From: an uncultured Sphingomonadaceae bacterium
GTDB taxonomy: Bacteria > Pseudomonadota > Alphaproteobacteria > Sphingomonadales > Sphingomonadaceae
DNA length: 64,000 nt
Assembly (NCBI GenBank): GCA_947495985.1
Contig: CANMBD010000002.1
Coordinates: forward strand, 62,001 to 126,000
Direction of reading: 5' to 3'
Positions 34,277 to 42,437 of the stretch are shown here, piece after piece. The notes below the pieces were generated by a model. It saw nothing but the letters and a program-made list of their open reading frames with translations. It did no database searches and had not been told where the DNA came from. The position numbers and the translations under genes were made by a program. Positions within the stretch are counted from its first letter, which is position 1, and every line of letters begins with the position of its first letter.

Positions 34277-34777
34277 ATGACCGAACAAGTATTTGACCCA
34301 ATCGCGAACATTCAAATGATGATAGATAGCGCTCCTGAAAATGACGAACAGAAGCCAGATATGTCTATGGCTCCCCCTTTCGTCAGGGGGATGAATTTGA
34401 GCGGGCTAAAGTTCAAACGTGTTTCGGCTGGAGAGTTTGACATGGAATGGACCATTGGACAGCATCTTACGCATTATGACGGAATGGTTCAGGGCGGTAT
34501 TGTAAACGTTATTGCAGATACCGGTCAGTCATTTGCCTATTCGACAACCAGCCAAAAACCCGAAACATTTTCAACTGTGGATTTTGCTACGCGCTTTTTC
34601 CGGCCTATGAAGGCAGATGAAATAATTGACGTTAAGAGCCACGTCGTGAATCGCTCACGCCGACTTGGAGTTGTTGAAACCAGATTCATCAACCGACAAA
34701 CCGAAAAATTATGTGCTCTCGTTGTCGGATCATGGATGATTGTAAGTCGTGACCTCGGGCCCGATCCGTCAAAATGA
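34277..34777 (+). CDS. PaaI-type hotdog thioesterase
   Basis: This 166-residue protein has the single hotdog fold of the PaaI/YbgC group. The central helix and strand contain T-H-Y-D-G-M-V-Q-G-G-I-V-N-V-I-A-D-T-G, close to the PaaI motif H-x-x-x-x-x-G-G-x-x-x-x-x-x-D. Strands with F-S-T-V-D-F-A-T-R-F-F-R-P follow. Members hydrolyse acyl-CoA thioesters in the cytoplasm. GGAGGG is seven bases before the ATG at 34277; a GTG directly before it is less likely. The substrate is not predictable. Confidence 0.8.
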   Translation: MTEQVFDPIANIQMMIDSAPENDEQKPDMSMAPPFVRGMNLSGLKFKRVSAGEFDMEWTIGQHLTHYDGMVQGGIVNVIADTGQSFAYSTTSQKPETFSTVDFATRFFRPMKADEIIDVKSHVVNRSRRLGVVETRFINRQTEKLCALVVGSWMIVSRDLGPDPSK

Positions 34778-34796
34778 TGTTTTTTCGGTTCGGCGC

Positions 34797-35378
34797 CTAT
34801 TCGTTCACATAAATGCTGTTAATCGGCCGCGCCATCACCCGCTTCACGATCGGTTCAAAAAATTCCAGCGGCGCGCTTTCATAATTGGCATCAAAAGCCG
34901 ACTGATCATATTTTTCACAAAATTCAGCGCAATCTTCAAAATACTCATGCCCGCGAAATGCCTCGCGCATATCACGGTCCTGGCCGAGATGATGGAAAAA
35001 ATAATAGCCCTGAAAAATCCCGTGTTTCTCGGTGATCCAGTGCAGTTTTTCGCTGACAAAAGGCTTCAGGATCGCCGCTGCAACATCGGGGTGATTGAAA
35101 GTACCAAGTGTATCCCCAATATCATGCAGCAATGCCATCACCACATAATCATCGGGCCGCCCATCGCGATGCGCACGGGTCGCCGTTTGCAGGCTGTGTT
35201 CCAGCCGATCGACAGGAAAACCGCCATAATCGCCATCCAGCAGGCGCAAATGGTCGAGCACCCGGTCCGCAACCTTGCTGGCAAAGGGCATGTAATGACC
35301 ACCAATAATGTCCCAGTCTTCCTTGGTCCCCTCTTCCATCGAAGGGAATTTTGCTCTGACTTCATTGGGGCCGCCCAT
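34797..35378 (-). CDS. HD-domain protein (PhnZ/inositol oxygenase-like metal enzyme)
   Basis: This 193-residue protein carries an HD domain. The first histidine is in R-L-E-H-S-L-Q-T-A-T, and the HD pair is in VMALLHDIGDTLG. Further histidines follow in N-H-P-D-V-A-A and H-H-L-G-Q-D-R-D. The spacing is like that of mixed-valence di-iron oxygenases (PhnZ, MIOX) as well as of HD phosphohydrolases, so either class is possible. AAGGAGAGCGAT precedes the start. No phosphonate or inositol genes are nearby. Confidence 0.7.
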   Translation of the reverse strand: MGGPNEVRAKFPSMEEGTKEDWDIIGGHYMPFASKVADRVLDHLRLLDGDYGGFPVDRLEHSLQTATRAHRDGRPDDYVVMALLHDIGDTLGTFNHPDVAAAILKPFVSEKLHWITEKHGIFQGYYFFHHLGQDRDMREAFRGHEYFEDCAEFCEKYDQSAFDANYESAPLEFFEPIVKRVMARPINSIYVNE

Positions 35379-35486
35379 ATCGCTCTCCTTTTGCGCTTGT
35401 CTTCTATCTATTTGGTCTGTGCGCTTAATGACCAGATGTTATGCGATTCTTTCCCAAACGGCAATGGCGCGCTATAGATAGGGAAT

Positions 35487-36716
35487 ATGGCCGTCATGGA
35501 AATCCGCCCCCAGCCCTTTTTTGGCAACAAAAACCGAGCGTTCTGGAACTTGCAATCCGCCGGATGGGCCGGTGCACTGGCGCTGCGCGGGATTTCCGGC
35601 ATCGCCAATGGACAGCCGCTCAGCTTCTTGTTGCCGATCATCATTTCGACGATTACCGGCTATTCGATTTCGCTGCTTCTGTCGGTCATCTACAAAAACC
35701 TAATTCACCAAAAACCGATCATAACGTGGGTCACAACTATTATTGTTCTGTCTGTGGCAGCAGCTTTGTTCGCTTTTATAGACGCTTGGGTGTTTCTTAT
35801 CCAGAACCCAACAATCGAAAGCGGTTTTGCCAGCCTGTTTGTCGGCTATGTCTTTGTTGACTTTACACTGCTCGGCGCATGGTCGGCGCTCTATTTTGCG
35901 ATCAACTTCTTCCTGCGGGTCGAAGAGCAAAATGACCAACTTTTGCGGTTGGAAGCCCAGGCAACTCGCGCTCAACTGACCATGTTGCGATATCAACTGA
36001 ATCCGCACTTCCTGTTCAACACATTGAACAGCATTTCAACCTTGGTACTGCTAAAGCAGACCGAACCTGCCAATGCGATGCTATCCCGCCTGTCGTCGTT
36101 TCTGCGCCATACACTGGTGAATGAAGTCCATAGCCGCGTAACCTTGGCGCAAGAAGTCGAGACGCTGCATCTCTATCTCGATATTGAAAAGATGCGCTTT
36201 GAGGAACGGTTGCGCCCCAACTTCGACATTGATCCGGCGGTTCGCGATGCCTTGCTGCCCTCCCTATTGCTACAACCCTTGGTCGAAAATGCGATCAAAT
36301 ATGCCGTAACACCTATGGAAGAAGGCGCGGACATTGCCGTATCTGCCCGACTTGAGAATGACAAAGTGCGGATAATCGTGTCGGACACAGGACCAGGAAA
36401 AAATGGCCCAATCGACAAAAACACAGATTCCACCGGGGTGGGTTTGGGAAATATTCAGGAGCGATTAAACCAAGCTTATGGAGAAGCACATCAGTTCGAG
36501 ATTAAATCTTCAGCAGGAGGCGGATTCTCTGTGATCATAACATTGCCATTTGAGACCAGGGAACAGATCGAAAAAGAGGCCGCACGGGATAACATAACGA
36601 GTGGTCAAATCAGGAACGAAGCCATATTTGGGGAGCATGCATCCGATACAAGCCATGGGGGTCTCGTCACCGCCCCCGCCGTGGCTTCATCGCACCAAAA
36701 GGATATAAACCCATGA
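35487..36716 (+). CDS. LytS-type sensor histidine kinase (PF06580)
   Basis: This 409-residue membrane protein has four hydrophobic segments in the first 150 residues. The His_kinase domain follows, with RYQLNPHFLFNTLNSISTL carrying the phosphorylated histidine near residue 173. The ATPase part has LLLQPLVENAIKYAV (N box) and the G boxes SDTGPGKN and GVGLGNIQERL. There is no separate sensor domain, so the membrane part likely senses the signal. The last 45 residues are hydrophilic and not conserved. Its stop overlaps the response regulator start (ATGA), so the two form an operon. Confidence 0.92.
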   Translation: MAVMEIRPQPFFGNKNRAFWNLQSAGWAGALALRGISGIANGQPLSFLLPIIISTITGYSISLLLSVIYKNLIHQKPIITWVTTIIVLSVAAALFAFIDAWVFLIQNPTIESGFASLFVGYVFVDFTLLGAWSALYFAINFFLRVEEQNDQLLRLEAQATRAQLTMLRYQLNPHFLFNTLNSISTLVLLKQTEPANAMLSRLSSFLRHTLVNEVHSRVTLAQEVETLHLYLDIEKMRFEERLRPNFDIDPAVRDALLPSLLLQPLVENAIKYAVTPMEEGADIAVSARLENDKVRIIVSDTGPGKNGPIDKNTDSTGVGLGNIQERLNQAYGEAHQFEIKSSAGGGFSVIITLPFETREQIEKEAARDNITSGQIRNEAIFGEHASDTSHGGLVTAPAVASSHQKDINP

Positions 36717-37513
36717 CGATAAAAACGATATTAGTCGATGACGAAAAACTGGCCATTCAGGGCCTTCAGATTCGTCTCGAAAAATTTGAAGATATCGAAA
36801 TTATCGATACCTGCAGCAATGGACGTGAAGCTATTCGCAAAATCAAGACACTGAAGCCTGATCTGGTGTTTCTCGACATCCAGATGCCTGGTTTCGATGG
36901 CTTTTCTGTCGTTCAGGGTATCATGGAGATCGAGCCACCTCTGTTCATCTTTGTAACTGCCTTTGCGGACCATGCGGTCCGTGCCTTTGAAGCGGAGGCT
37001 GTCGATTATCTGGTGAAGCCGGTAGAACCCGACAGGCTTGCCGATGCGCTGGAACGCGTCCGCAACCGCCTCATCGAGAAACGCGGTGCGGAAGAGATTG
37101 AAAAGCTTAAAAACGTACTCAGCGAAGTCGCACCCAACGCGATGGCCGATCTGGAGAATGCCGAAGAACCAGCAGCCGCCAGTCGCTATGAAAAGCTCAT
37201 CAATGTGAAAGACCGTGGTCAGATTTTCCGGGTTGATGTCGATACGATTGAACGGATTGATGCTGCTGGCGACTATATGTGCATTTATACTGCGGACAAC
37301 TCGCTGATCCTGCGCGAAACGATGAAAGATCTGGAAAAGCGTCTCGATCCACGGAATTTTCAGCGGGTGCACCGGTCTACCATTGTCAATCTGGGTCAGG
37401 TTCGTGAGGTCAAACCGCACACCAACGGCGAATGCTTCCTGATCCTGGGATCAGGCGCGCAGGTCAAGGTGAGTCGCAGCTATCGCGATGTCGTAGCGCG
37501 GTTCGTGCATTAA
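36713..37513 (+). CDS. LytTR-family response regulator
   Basis: This 266-residue protein has a receiver domain with VDDEKLA at the start, the phosphorylation site LVFLDIQMPG (Asp55) and the lysine in DYLVKPVEP. The LytTR DNA-binding domain (about residues 165-266) contains D-A-A-G-D-Y-M-C-I-Y and F-Q-R-V-H-R-S-T-I-V-N. LytTR proteins bind direct repeats upstream of target promoters. It is the cognate partner of the upstream kinase. The target genes are unknown. Confidence 0.93.
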   Translation: MTIKTILVDDEKLAIQGLQIRLEKFEDIEIIDTCSNGREAIRKIKTLKPDLVFLDIQMPGFDGFSVVQGIMEIEPPLFIFVTAFADHAVRAFEAEAVDYLVKPVEPDRLADALERVRNRLIEKRGAEEIEKLKNVLSEVAPNAMADLENAEEPAAASRYEKLINVKDRGQIFRVDVDTIERIDAAGDYMCIYTADNSLILRETMKDLEKRLDPRNFQRVHRSTIVNLGQVREVKPHTNGECFLILGSGAQVKVSRSYRDVVARFVH

Positions 37514-37525
37514 CCACACGGCCCA

Positions 37526-37984
37526 TCAATAACGGCGGTTTTTGAAGAAATCCCTGAGCAAGTTGGCCGATTCGACCTCGTCGAAACCGGCATAGACTTC
37601 GGGAGCATGATGACAGGTGGCAGCGGCGAAGAAATTCACACCGCTGTCTACCGCTCCGCCCTTTGGATCAGTGGCCCCGTAATAGAGCCGTTTGATCCGC
37701 GCGTGGGAAATGGCCCCCGCGCACATCGTGCATGGCTCCAGAGTCACCCAAAGGTCGCACTGCATCAGCTTTTCCGTTCCCAGTTTCGCAGTGGCTGCAC
37801 GTAAGGCGACAATTTCTGCATGGGCCGTAGGATCGCCGGTTGCACGTGGCTGATTATGCGCTTCGGCTATAATCTGACCATTATGAACGACAACTGCGCC
37901 AACCGGGACCTCGCCGACCGCAGCGGCTTGGTGGGCCAGTGAGAGCGCTTGGCGCATATATGTACGGGCTTTGTCTATCGCCAT
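37526..37984 (-). CDS. tadA: tRNA-specific adenosine deaminase
   Basis: TadA converts adenosine 34 to inosine in tRNA-Arg(ACG), allowing it to read three codons. The 152-residue protein has the zinc and catalytic motif AHAEIVALR (His and the proton-shuttling Glu near residue 55) and the second zinc motif EPCTMCAGA near residue 85. The LYYGATDPKGGA loop is also as in TadA. Length is normal. It converges on the response regulator gene. Confidence 0.93.
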   Translation of the reverse strand: MAIDKARTYMRQALSLAHQAAAVGEVPVGAVVVHNGQIIAEAHNQPRATGDPTAHAEIVALRAATAKLGTEKLMQCDLWVTLEPCTMCAGAISHARIKRLYYGATDPKGGAVDSGVNFFAAATCHHAPEVYAGFDEVESANLLRDFFKNRRY

Positions 37985-38120
37985 GGCTTCGGACGTTAGT
38001 CCGGTTTGGCGCCCAACACCATATAATCCTCGGCCGATGCTTGACGGATGGGGCTTTTGCGGTTAGGTGCGCTGTCTTTCCCACGGGAATCACTCATTAA
38101 CAAGAAATTGGACAAGTAAG

Positions 38121-38408
38121 ATGTCGCGGATTTGCGAACTGACAGGTAAGACTCGGCTGGTAGGCAATAACGTATCGCACGCCAAAAACCGTACCAAGAA
38201 AACCTTTTTGCCGAACCTGCAAAATGTGACCCTGTTGTCCGATGCGCTCGGCAAAGGCGTGAAGCTGCGTGTATCAACCCACGGCCTTCGCTCGGTTGAG
38301 CATGTTGGCGGTTTGGATAACTGGCTACTGAAAACATCCGACGATAAGTTGAGCCTGCGCGTGCGCCGCCTCAAAAAAGAAATCGCCAAGAAGCAGGCTG
38401 CTGCTTAA
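38121..38408 (+). CDS. rpmB: 50S ribosomal protein L28
   Basis: This 95-residue basic protein begins [20 protein letters not shown], the L28 signature, and continues with [13 protein letters not shown]28 is a late-assembling large-subunit protein. I start at the ATG at 38121, since the longer frame upstream adds non-homologous residues. Its terminator at 38446 lies inside the 3' end of the convergent gene. Confidence 0.95.
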   Translation: MSRICELTGKTRLVGNNVSHAKNRTKKTFLPNLQNVTLLSDALGKGVKLRVSTHGLRSVEHVGGLDNWLLKTSDDKLSLRVRRLKKEIAKKQAAA

Positions 38409-38424
38409 AATACTTTTACGGTAT

Positions 38425-39537
38425 TTAGTTGGTAATTGATGAAAAGCCGGGGCTTGCCTCGGCTTTTTCGTTTTGGGCTCCGGATGCAGGCGTATCGGCC
38501 TTGCCCTTCGTCCTTTTGCGCTTACCCGGTAGCAACCGGAACTTCATCAACAGGGTTTCCTGAAACGCATTGAAATTATCATCCGATGCGATCCATATTA
38601 TTGTTTCATCATCCTCTACAGTGACCGCCAACGCCTCCATGTTGTCCACTTTCATTGGCGGTTTAAGCGACGCAATCCGCTGCGATGTCCAAACCTCACC
38701 AGCAGCGATCTCAGATAAATCACCAATTGACACAATCGCTGACACGCCCTCCAGCGGTGTGAAACGACGATGCAGCAATAGCGCGCGGCCATCGGGCAAC
38801 AACGTCGCATCCGTGATCTCATATCCCCTTGGAGGGCGATATCCAAACAGCTTGGGCTTTATATCCGCTTCAGCCGGGTCGCCGTCAAAAATCAGCGCCT
38901 GATAACCGCCTTTGCTATAATCAGCGGATTCCGAGAAAACCAGAAAGCGGTCCGGGTCGTCATCGTTACCCGGCAAGCGCAACATGGCTTCTGCGCCTCC
39001 GTTCTTGGGCCATTTCTGCATCACCTTGACCTTATGCTCTGCCTCTTTTCGCGCAAAGGATGGGCCATAGCGCCACACGCCATGATAGCGTTCATAGCCG
39101 ACCCAATATTGGCCCGTCTCCGGATCATGAACCAGCGACTCAGCGTCCCAATTTTTTTTGGCAAATTCATTTTCCACCGGTGGCCCATCGGGCAGTGGCG
39201 CGATGAACGGCCGCCTGACCTGCCCCTTCTGCTCATCAAGCGTGAAGCCGATCAGGATGCCCGCGTCACTCAACATGAAGAAGCGATTGTCAGCTAGTGC
39301 CAACATTGATGAGACACCGCCGAAATCGGCATTATCACTCGATAGCTTCCAACCACGCAAAAACTCAAGTCTGCCCGACTTGGTTCGCTTGGGGTCTTCC
39401 GAGTCAAAACTGATCGGCTCCAACTCAATGAATTGACTGTCATTCTTGTCCGGCGCCGGCCCGTGAACATAGGTCACTGGCACAAGGAAAAAGAGCAACG
39501 AGATACAGGCGAATATTCGGATCACAATCGCGCCCAT
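38425..39537 (-). CDS. Secreted phytase-like esterase family protein (PF13449 type)
   Basis: This 370-residue protein has an N-terminal hydrophobic signal segment (IVIRIFACISLLFFLVPVTY). The rest looks like the six-bladed propeller of the 'phytase-like' family. It has F-G-G-V-S-S-M-L-A-L near residue 72, N-W-D-A-E-S-L-V near residue 135, G-G-A-E-A-M near residue 185 and V-D-N-M-E-A-L-A-V near residue 295. These blade motifs with buried acidic residues are shared with PF13449 members. The enzymatic reaction is not known. The last 35 residues are a low-complexity tail that overlaps the rpmB terminator. Confidence 0.72.
   Translation of the reverse strand: MGAIVIRIFACISLLFFLVPVTYVHGPAPDKNDSQFIELEPISFDSEDPKRTKSGRLEFLRGWKLSSDNADFGGVSSMLALADNRFFMLSDAGILIGFTLDEQKGQVRRPFIAPLPDGPPVENEFAKKNWDAESLVHDPETGQYWVGYERYHGVWRYGPSFARKEAEHKVKVMQKWPKNGGAEAMLRLPGNDDDPDRFLVFSESADYSKGGYQALIFDGDPAEADIKPKLFGYRPPRGYEITDATLLPDGRALLLHRRFTPLEGVSAIVSIGDLSEIAAGEVWTSQRIASLKPPMKVDNMEALAVTVEDDETIIWIASDDNFNAFQETLLMKFRLLPGKRKRTKGKADTPASGAQNEKAEASPGFSSITN
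38446..38468 (+). terminator. Rho-independent terminator of rpmB, inside the opposite gene
   Basis: GCCGGGG (38446-38452) pairs with CCTCGGC (38457-38463), with one G-U pair, around a CTTG loop and is followed by TTTTT. It lies 38 bases past the rpmB stop, within the last codons of the convergent phytase-like gene. Confidence 0.8.
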
Positions 39538-39627
39538 AACCGATCTGCGAGCGCAAATATATTCTAATCTGGACGATAGATCGAAACTTGGGCTAGGAGG
39601 CCGAAAGAACAGGAAAAAGGCGCTTCT

Positions 39628-40335
39628 ATGAAGAAAATCTATTCCGATGCAGCCGCGGCGCTAGACGGGCTGCTATTTAATGGCATGCACTTGTGCGTTG
39701 GCGGGTTTGGCTTATGCGGAATTCCCGAGCGCCTGATTGATGCGCTTCAGGCAGACGGGGTGAAAAATCTCACCATTGCATCGAACAATGCCGGAATTGA
39801 CAATGAGGGCCTAGGTAAGCTGCTGCGATCGAAGCAGGTGAAGAAAATGATCTCCTCCTACGTCGGAGAGAATAAGGAATTTGAACGGCAGTTTCTCTCT
39901 GGCGAGCTGGAAGTGGAATTTTGTCCCCAAGGGACTCTGGCCGAACGCTGCCGCGCAGGCGGGGCCGGCATACCTGGTTTTTACACCAAAACCGGCGTCG
40001 GCACGCAGGTCGCCGAAGGCAAGGAAGTCAAGAATTTCGACGGCGAAGATTATATCCTCGAGCGGGGAATTTATGCCGATCTGTGTCTGATCAAAGGGTG
40101 GAAGGCGGATAAGGCTGGCAATCTGATATTCCGCAAGACAGCGCGAAATTTCAACGCTCCGATGGCGACGGCCGGGAAAATATGTGTCGCTGAAGTCGAG
40201 GAAATTGTGGAGGTTGGCGAACTGGATCCTGATGCCATCCATCTGCCAAGCATCTACGTCAAACGCCTTATCAACGGCGCACCTTATGATAAGAAGATCG
40301 AATTTCGCATGACACGAGAACGGGAGACAGCTTGA
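39628..40335 (+). CDS. 3-oxoacid CoA-transferase subunit A
   Basis: This 235-residue protein is the alpha half of a succinyl-CoA:3-ketoacid CoA transferase. It has [22 protein letters not shown] near the N-terminus, [12 protein letters not shown], and the Y-V-G-E-N-K-E-F-E segment. With subunit B it moves CoA between succinate and acetoacetate, allowing use of ketone bodies or stored polyhydroxybutyrate. Its stop overlaps the next gene's start (TTGATG). The gene begins a three-gene unit. Confidence 0.92.
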   Translation: MKKIYSDAAAALDGLLFNGMHLCVGGFGLCGIPERLIDALQADGVKNLTIASNNAGIDNEGLGKLLRSKQVKKMISSYVGENKEFERQFLSGELEVEFCPQGTLAERCRAGGAGIPGFYTKTGVGTQVAEGKEVKNFDGEDYILERGIYADLCLIKGWKADKAGNLIFRKTARNFNAPMATAGKICVAEVEEIVEVGELDPDAIHLPSIYVKRLINGAPYDKKIEFRMTRERETA

Positions 40336-40667
40336 TGTTCGGTAACAAAAAACGAGGCGGACGTTTCAACAATGCCATTTCGGTCGACCAGTTTGATTTC
40401 CTTGATCAATCGCACGAAGTCGCCCGTTTATGGGTGGAAGACGGTGGAGGAGCTACTTGTATCATCCAACCCGAAAATCTCGAAATGCCGGAAATGTACG
40501 GTATGCTAATGGTAGATTCCATTCGGCATGGTGCGCGAGCCTATGCGCAGGCGCAGGATATTTCGGAGGCAGAGGCGCTTAATCGGATATGGGCCGGTTT
40601 GGACGCCGAACGGAACCGCAATACAACGGACCTCGACACCGTGCAAAATTACCAGAAACCAGACTGA
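40335..40667 (+). CDS. DUF5076-family protein between the CoA-transferase subunits
   Basis: This 110-residue protein contains H-E-V-A-R-L-W-V, then T-C-I-I-Q-P-E-N-L and G-M-L-M-V-D-S-I-R-H-G-A-R-A-Y-A-Q. This is the pattern I recognise as DUF5076. It is cytoplasmic and has no catalytic motif. It overlaps the end of subunit A and precedes subunit B by 54 bases, so the three are probably expressed together. A structural or regulatory role for the CoA transferase is possible but unproven. Confidence 0.7.
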   Translation: MFGNKKRGGRFNNAISVDQFDFLDQSHEVARLWVEDGGGATCIIQPENLEMPEMYGMLMVDSIRHGARAYAQAQDISEAEALNRIWAGLDAERNRNTTDLDTVQNYQKPD

Positions 40668-40721
40668 AGTCTAGGCTTCCTAAGATATCAGAGCTGACAA
40701 CCAAGATGAAAGACGAGATTC

Positions 40722-41357
40722 ATGCCGTGGGATAGAAATCAAATGGCTGCGCGTGCCGCACAAGAGTTGCAAGATGGTTATTATGTCAATTTAGGCATTG
40801 GCATCCCTACACTGGTTGCCAACCATATTCTCGATGGTGTCGAGGTTACGCTGCAATCCGAGAACGGGATGCTTGGTATTGGTCCGTTTCCTTATGAGGA
40901 TGAAGTTGATGCCGACTTGATCAACGCTGGCAAACAAACCATTAGCGAGCTTCCCTCCTCCAGCTATTTCGGAAGCGCCGACAGCTTTGCGATGATCCGT
41001 GGAGGGCATGTTGACCTGACCGTATTGGGTGCCATGGAAGTTGCCCAAAATGGCGATATCGCTAACTGGATGATCCCGGGAAAAATGATCAAGGGCATGG
41101 GCGGTGCGATGGATCTTGTCGCGGGCGTAAAGAAAATTATCGTGGTAATGGATCATTGCGCCAAGAATGGCAGTCCCAAGTTCATACCCGAGTGCACACT
41201 GCCGCTAACCGGCGCCAATGTTGTTGATATGATCATTACCGATCTTGCGGTGTTCCACCGCGTTGATCATGATAGCCCCTTCAAGCTTATTGAACTGGCT
41301 CCAGGTGTGTCCGCAGAGGATGTCGCCCAGAAAACAACAGCCGCTTATATTACATAA
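40722..41357 (+). CDS. 3-oxoacid CoA-transferase subunit B
   Basis: This 211-residue protein is the beta half of the CoA transferase. The catalytic glutamate that forms the CoA thioester intermediate lies in [11 protein letters not shown] (Glu47). The [10 protein letters not shown] motif near the N-terminus and [10 protein letters not shown] in the second half are conserved. It pairs with the subunit encoded at 39628. The split into two genes with a DUF5076 gene between them is the only unusual aspect. Confidence 0.93.
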   Translation: MPWDRNQMAARAAQELQDGYYVNLGIGIPTLVANHILDGVEVTLQSENGMLGIGPFPYEDEVDADLINAGKQTISELPSSSYFGSADSFAMIRGGHVDLTVLGAMEVAQNGDIANWMIPGKMIKGMGGAMDLVAGVKKIIVVMDHCAKNGSPKFIPECTLPLTGANVVDMIITDLAVFHRVDHDSPFKLIELAPGVSAEDVAQKTTAAYIT

Positions 41358-41545
41358 GAATTTAGCACATATTATTCTGCAATAACGTCAAGAAATATTG
41401 TCCTGAAAACGGACAACGACCGATTGTCGGCTCCCTACCCGATTCAATAGTGAATAAGCACTTGATTTATGTTTCCGCAAAGGACATCAGATTTTTATAT
41501 CCGAAATGGATATAAATTATAAAAATGGGGAAAAGTGGGGCGGAA

Positions 41546-41950
41546 ATGACAGAAACTAACAATCGGATGGACGAAACACTAATCGCGTTGACGTCACAAA
41601 TTGTCGTGGCTCATGTTAATAACAATAGCGTTGCGGTCTCTGACCTACCGTTGCTGATCAATAGTGTGCATGGGGCAATGTCAGAGCTTGCTGGCAAACC
41701 AGCGCTAACCAAGACGAAACAAGAACCGGCAGTGCCAATTGAGGATTCCATCCAGCCGGATCATATTGTTTGTTTGGAAGATGGTAAAAAATTCAAAATG
41801 CTCAAACGGCACCTGATGACGAGCTATAACATGACACCTGAGGAATATCGGGCCAAGTGGGGTCTTGCGCCGGATTATCCTATGGTATCTTCAAATTATT
41901 CAAAAGTTCGCAGCGGCCTCGCTACAAAAATCGGTTTGGGCCGGAAATAG
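41546..41950 (+). CDS. MucR/Ros-family transcriptional regulator
   Basis: This 134-residue protein has the Ros/MucR C-terminal zinc-finger-like domain. It reads VCLEDGKKFKMLKRHLMTSYNM, then TPEEYRAKWGLAPDYP. The second zinc cysteine of Ros is replaced by Asp (CLED) and a later histidine by Tyr, as reported for several rhizobial relatives. Such proteins bind A+T-rich DNA and act as H-NS-like silencers. The ATG at 41546 has GGGGCGGAA just upstream; an ATG at 41525 is an alternative. It lies next to a very A+T-rich intergenic region at about 42270-42420. Confidence 0.9.
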   Translation: MTETNNRMDETLIALTSQIVVAHVNNNSVAVSDLPLLINSVHGAMSELAGKPALTKTKQEPAVPIEDSIQPDHIVCLEDGKKFKMLKRHLMTSYNMTPEEYRAKWGLAPDYPMVSSNYSKVRSGLATKIGLGRK

Positions 41951-42437
41951 AATATTGCTCTCGCCCGCTCTTCGAAGTGAGGCGACATCAATCCGAACGA
42001 AAGAAGTAATGCAATCTTTCAGCATTTTGCTGACCATTTCCTCTCGCCTTACGACCTGCATTAGCGGTTAGTTATTTGACGCTATATGCTTAGCTCTATG
42101 ACTGCGATTGTTTTGCCGATTGCAAACATCCGCAATGGCTCCTGCGTCAATATGGATCAGAATAAACCGGCTTTCAGTTATCGAGTGAAGTCTGCGGGTT
42201 CGACTAGAAATGCAAAATTATTCGACCACAAAATTCCCAAAAACGAAAGATATTTCTCTTTTCACACAGGTATATAGATGCATTATCATATTATATTTGA
42301 TAATTTACATTAATGTAAATAAATAGTTAAATTATACAATACTGTAAAGATACATATTTGTACTATTTTTTATTTTATTGATGAAAATCTACTAATATTA
42401 TATAGTTACCCCTGCAACTAAGCAGGGAGCCCCCATC
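41951..42437. other. Long A+T-rich intergenic region upstream of the large TonB receptor
   Basis: There is no convincing gene in these 487 bases. The last 170 bases are strongly A+T-rich, unlike the surroundings. They hold an imperfectly spaced inverted repeat (ATTATCA at 42282, TGATAAT at 42298) and a perfect 18-base palindrome at 42303. This is the most likely control region of the receptor gene. Confidence 0.6.
42303..42320. promoter_or_regulatory. Perfect palindrome, candidate operator of the galactoside locus
   Basis: ATTTACATTAATGTAAAT is an exact 18-base palindrome 118 bases before the receptor start. Its centre, ATTAAT, is the same as that of the palindrome at 47885 and differs by one base from that at 54503. 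Confidence 0.5.

Noticed and set aside
42086..42277. 63-codon open frame in the long intergenic region before the large TonB receptor
   Set aside because: No ribosome binding site, no recognisable motif, and composition like non-coding DNA. I treat it as chance.
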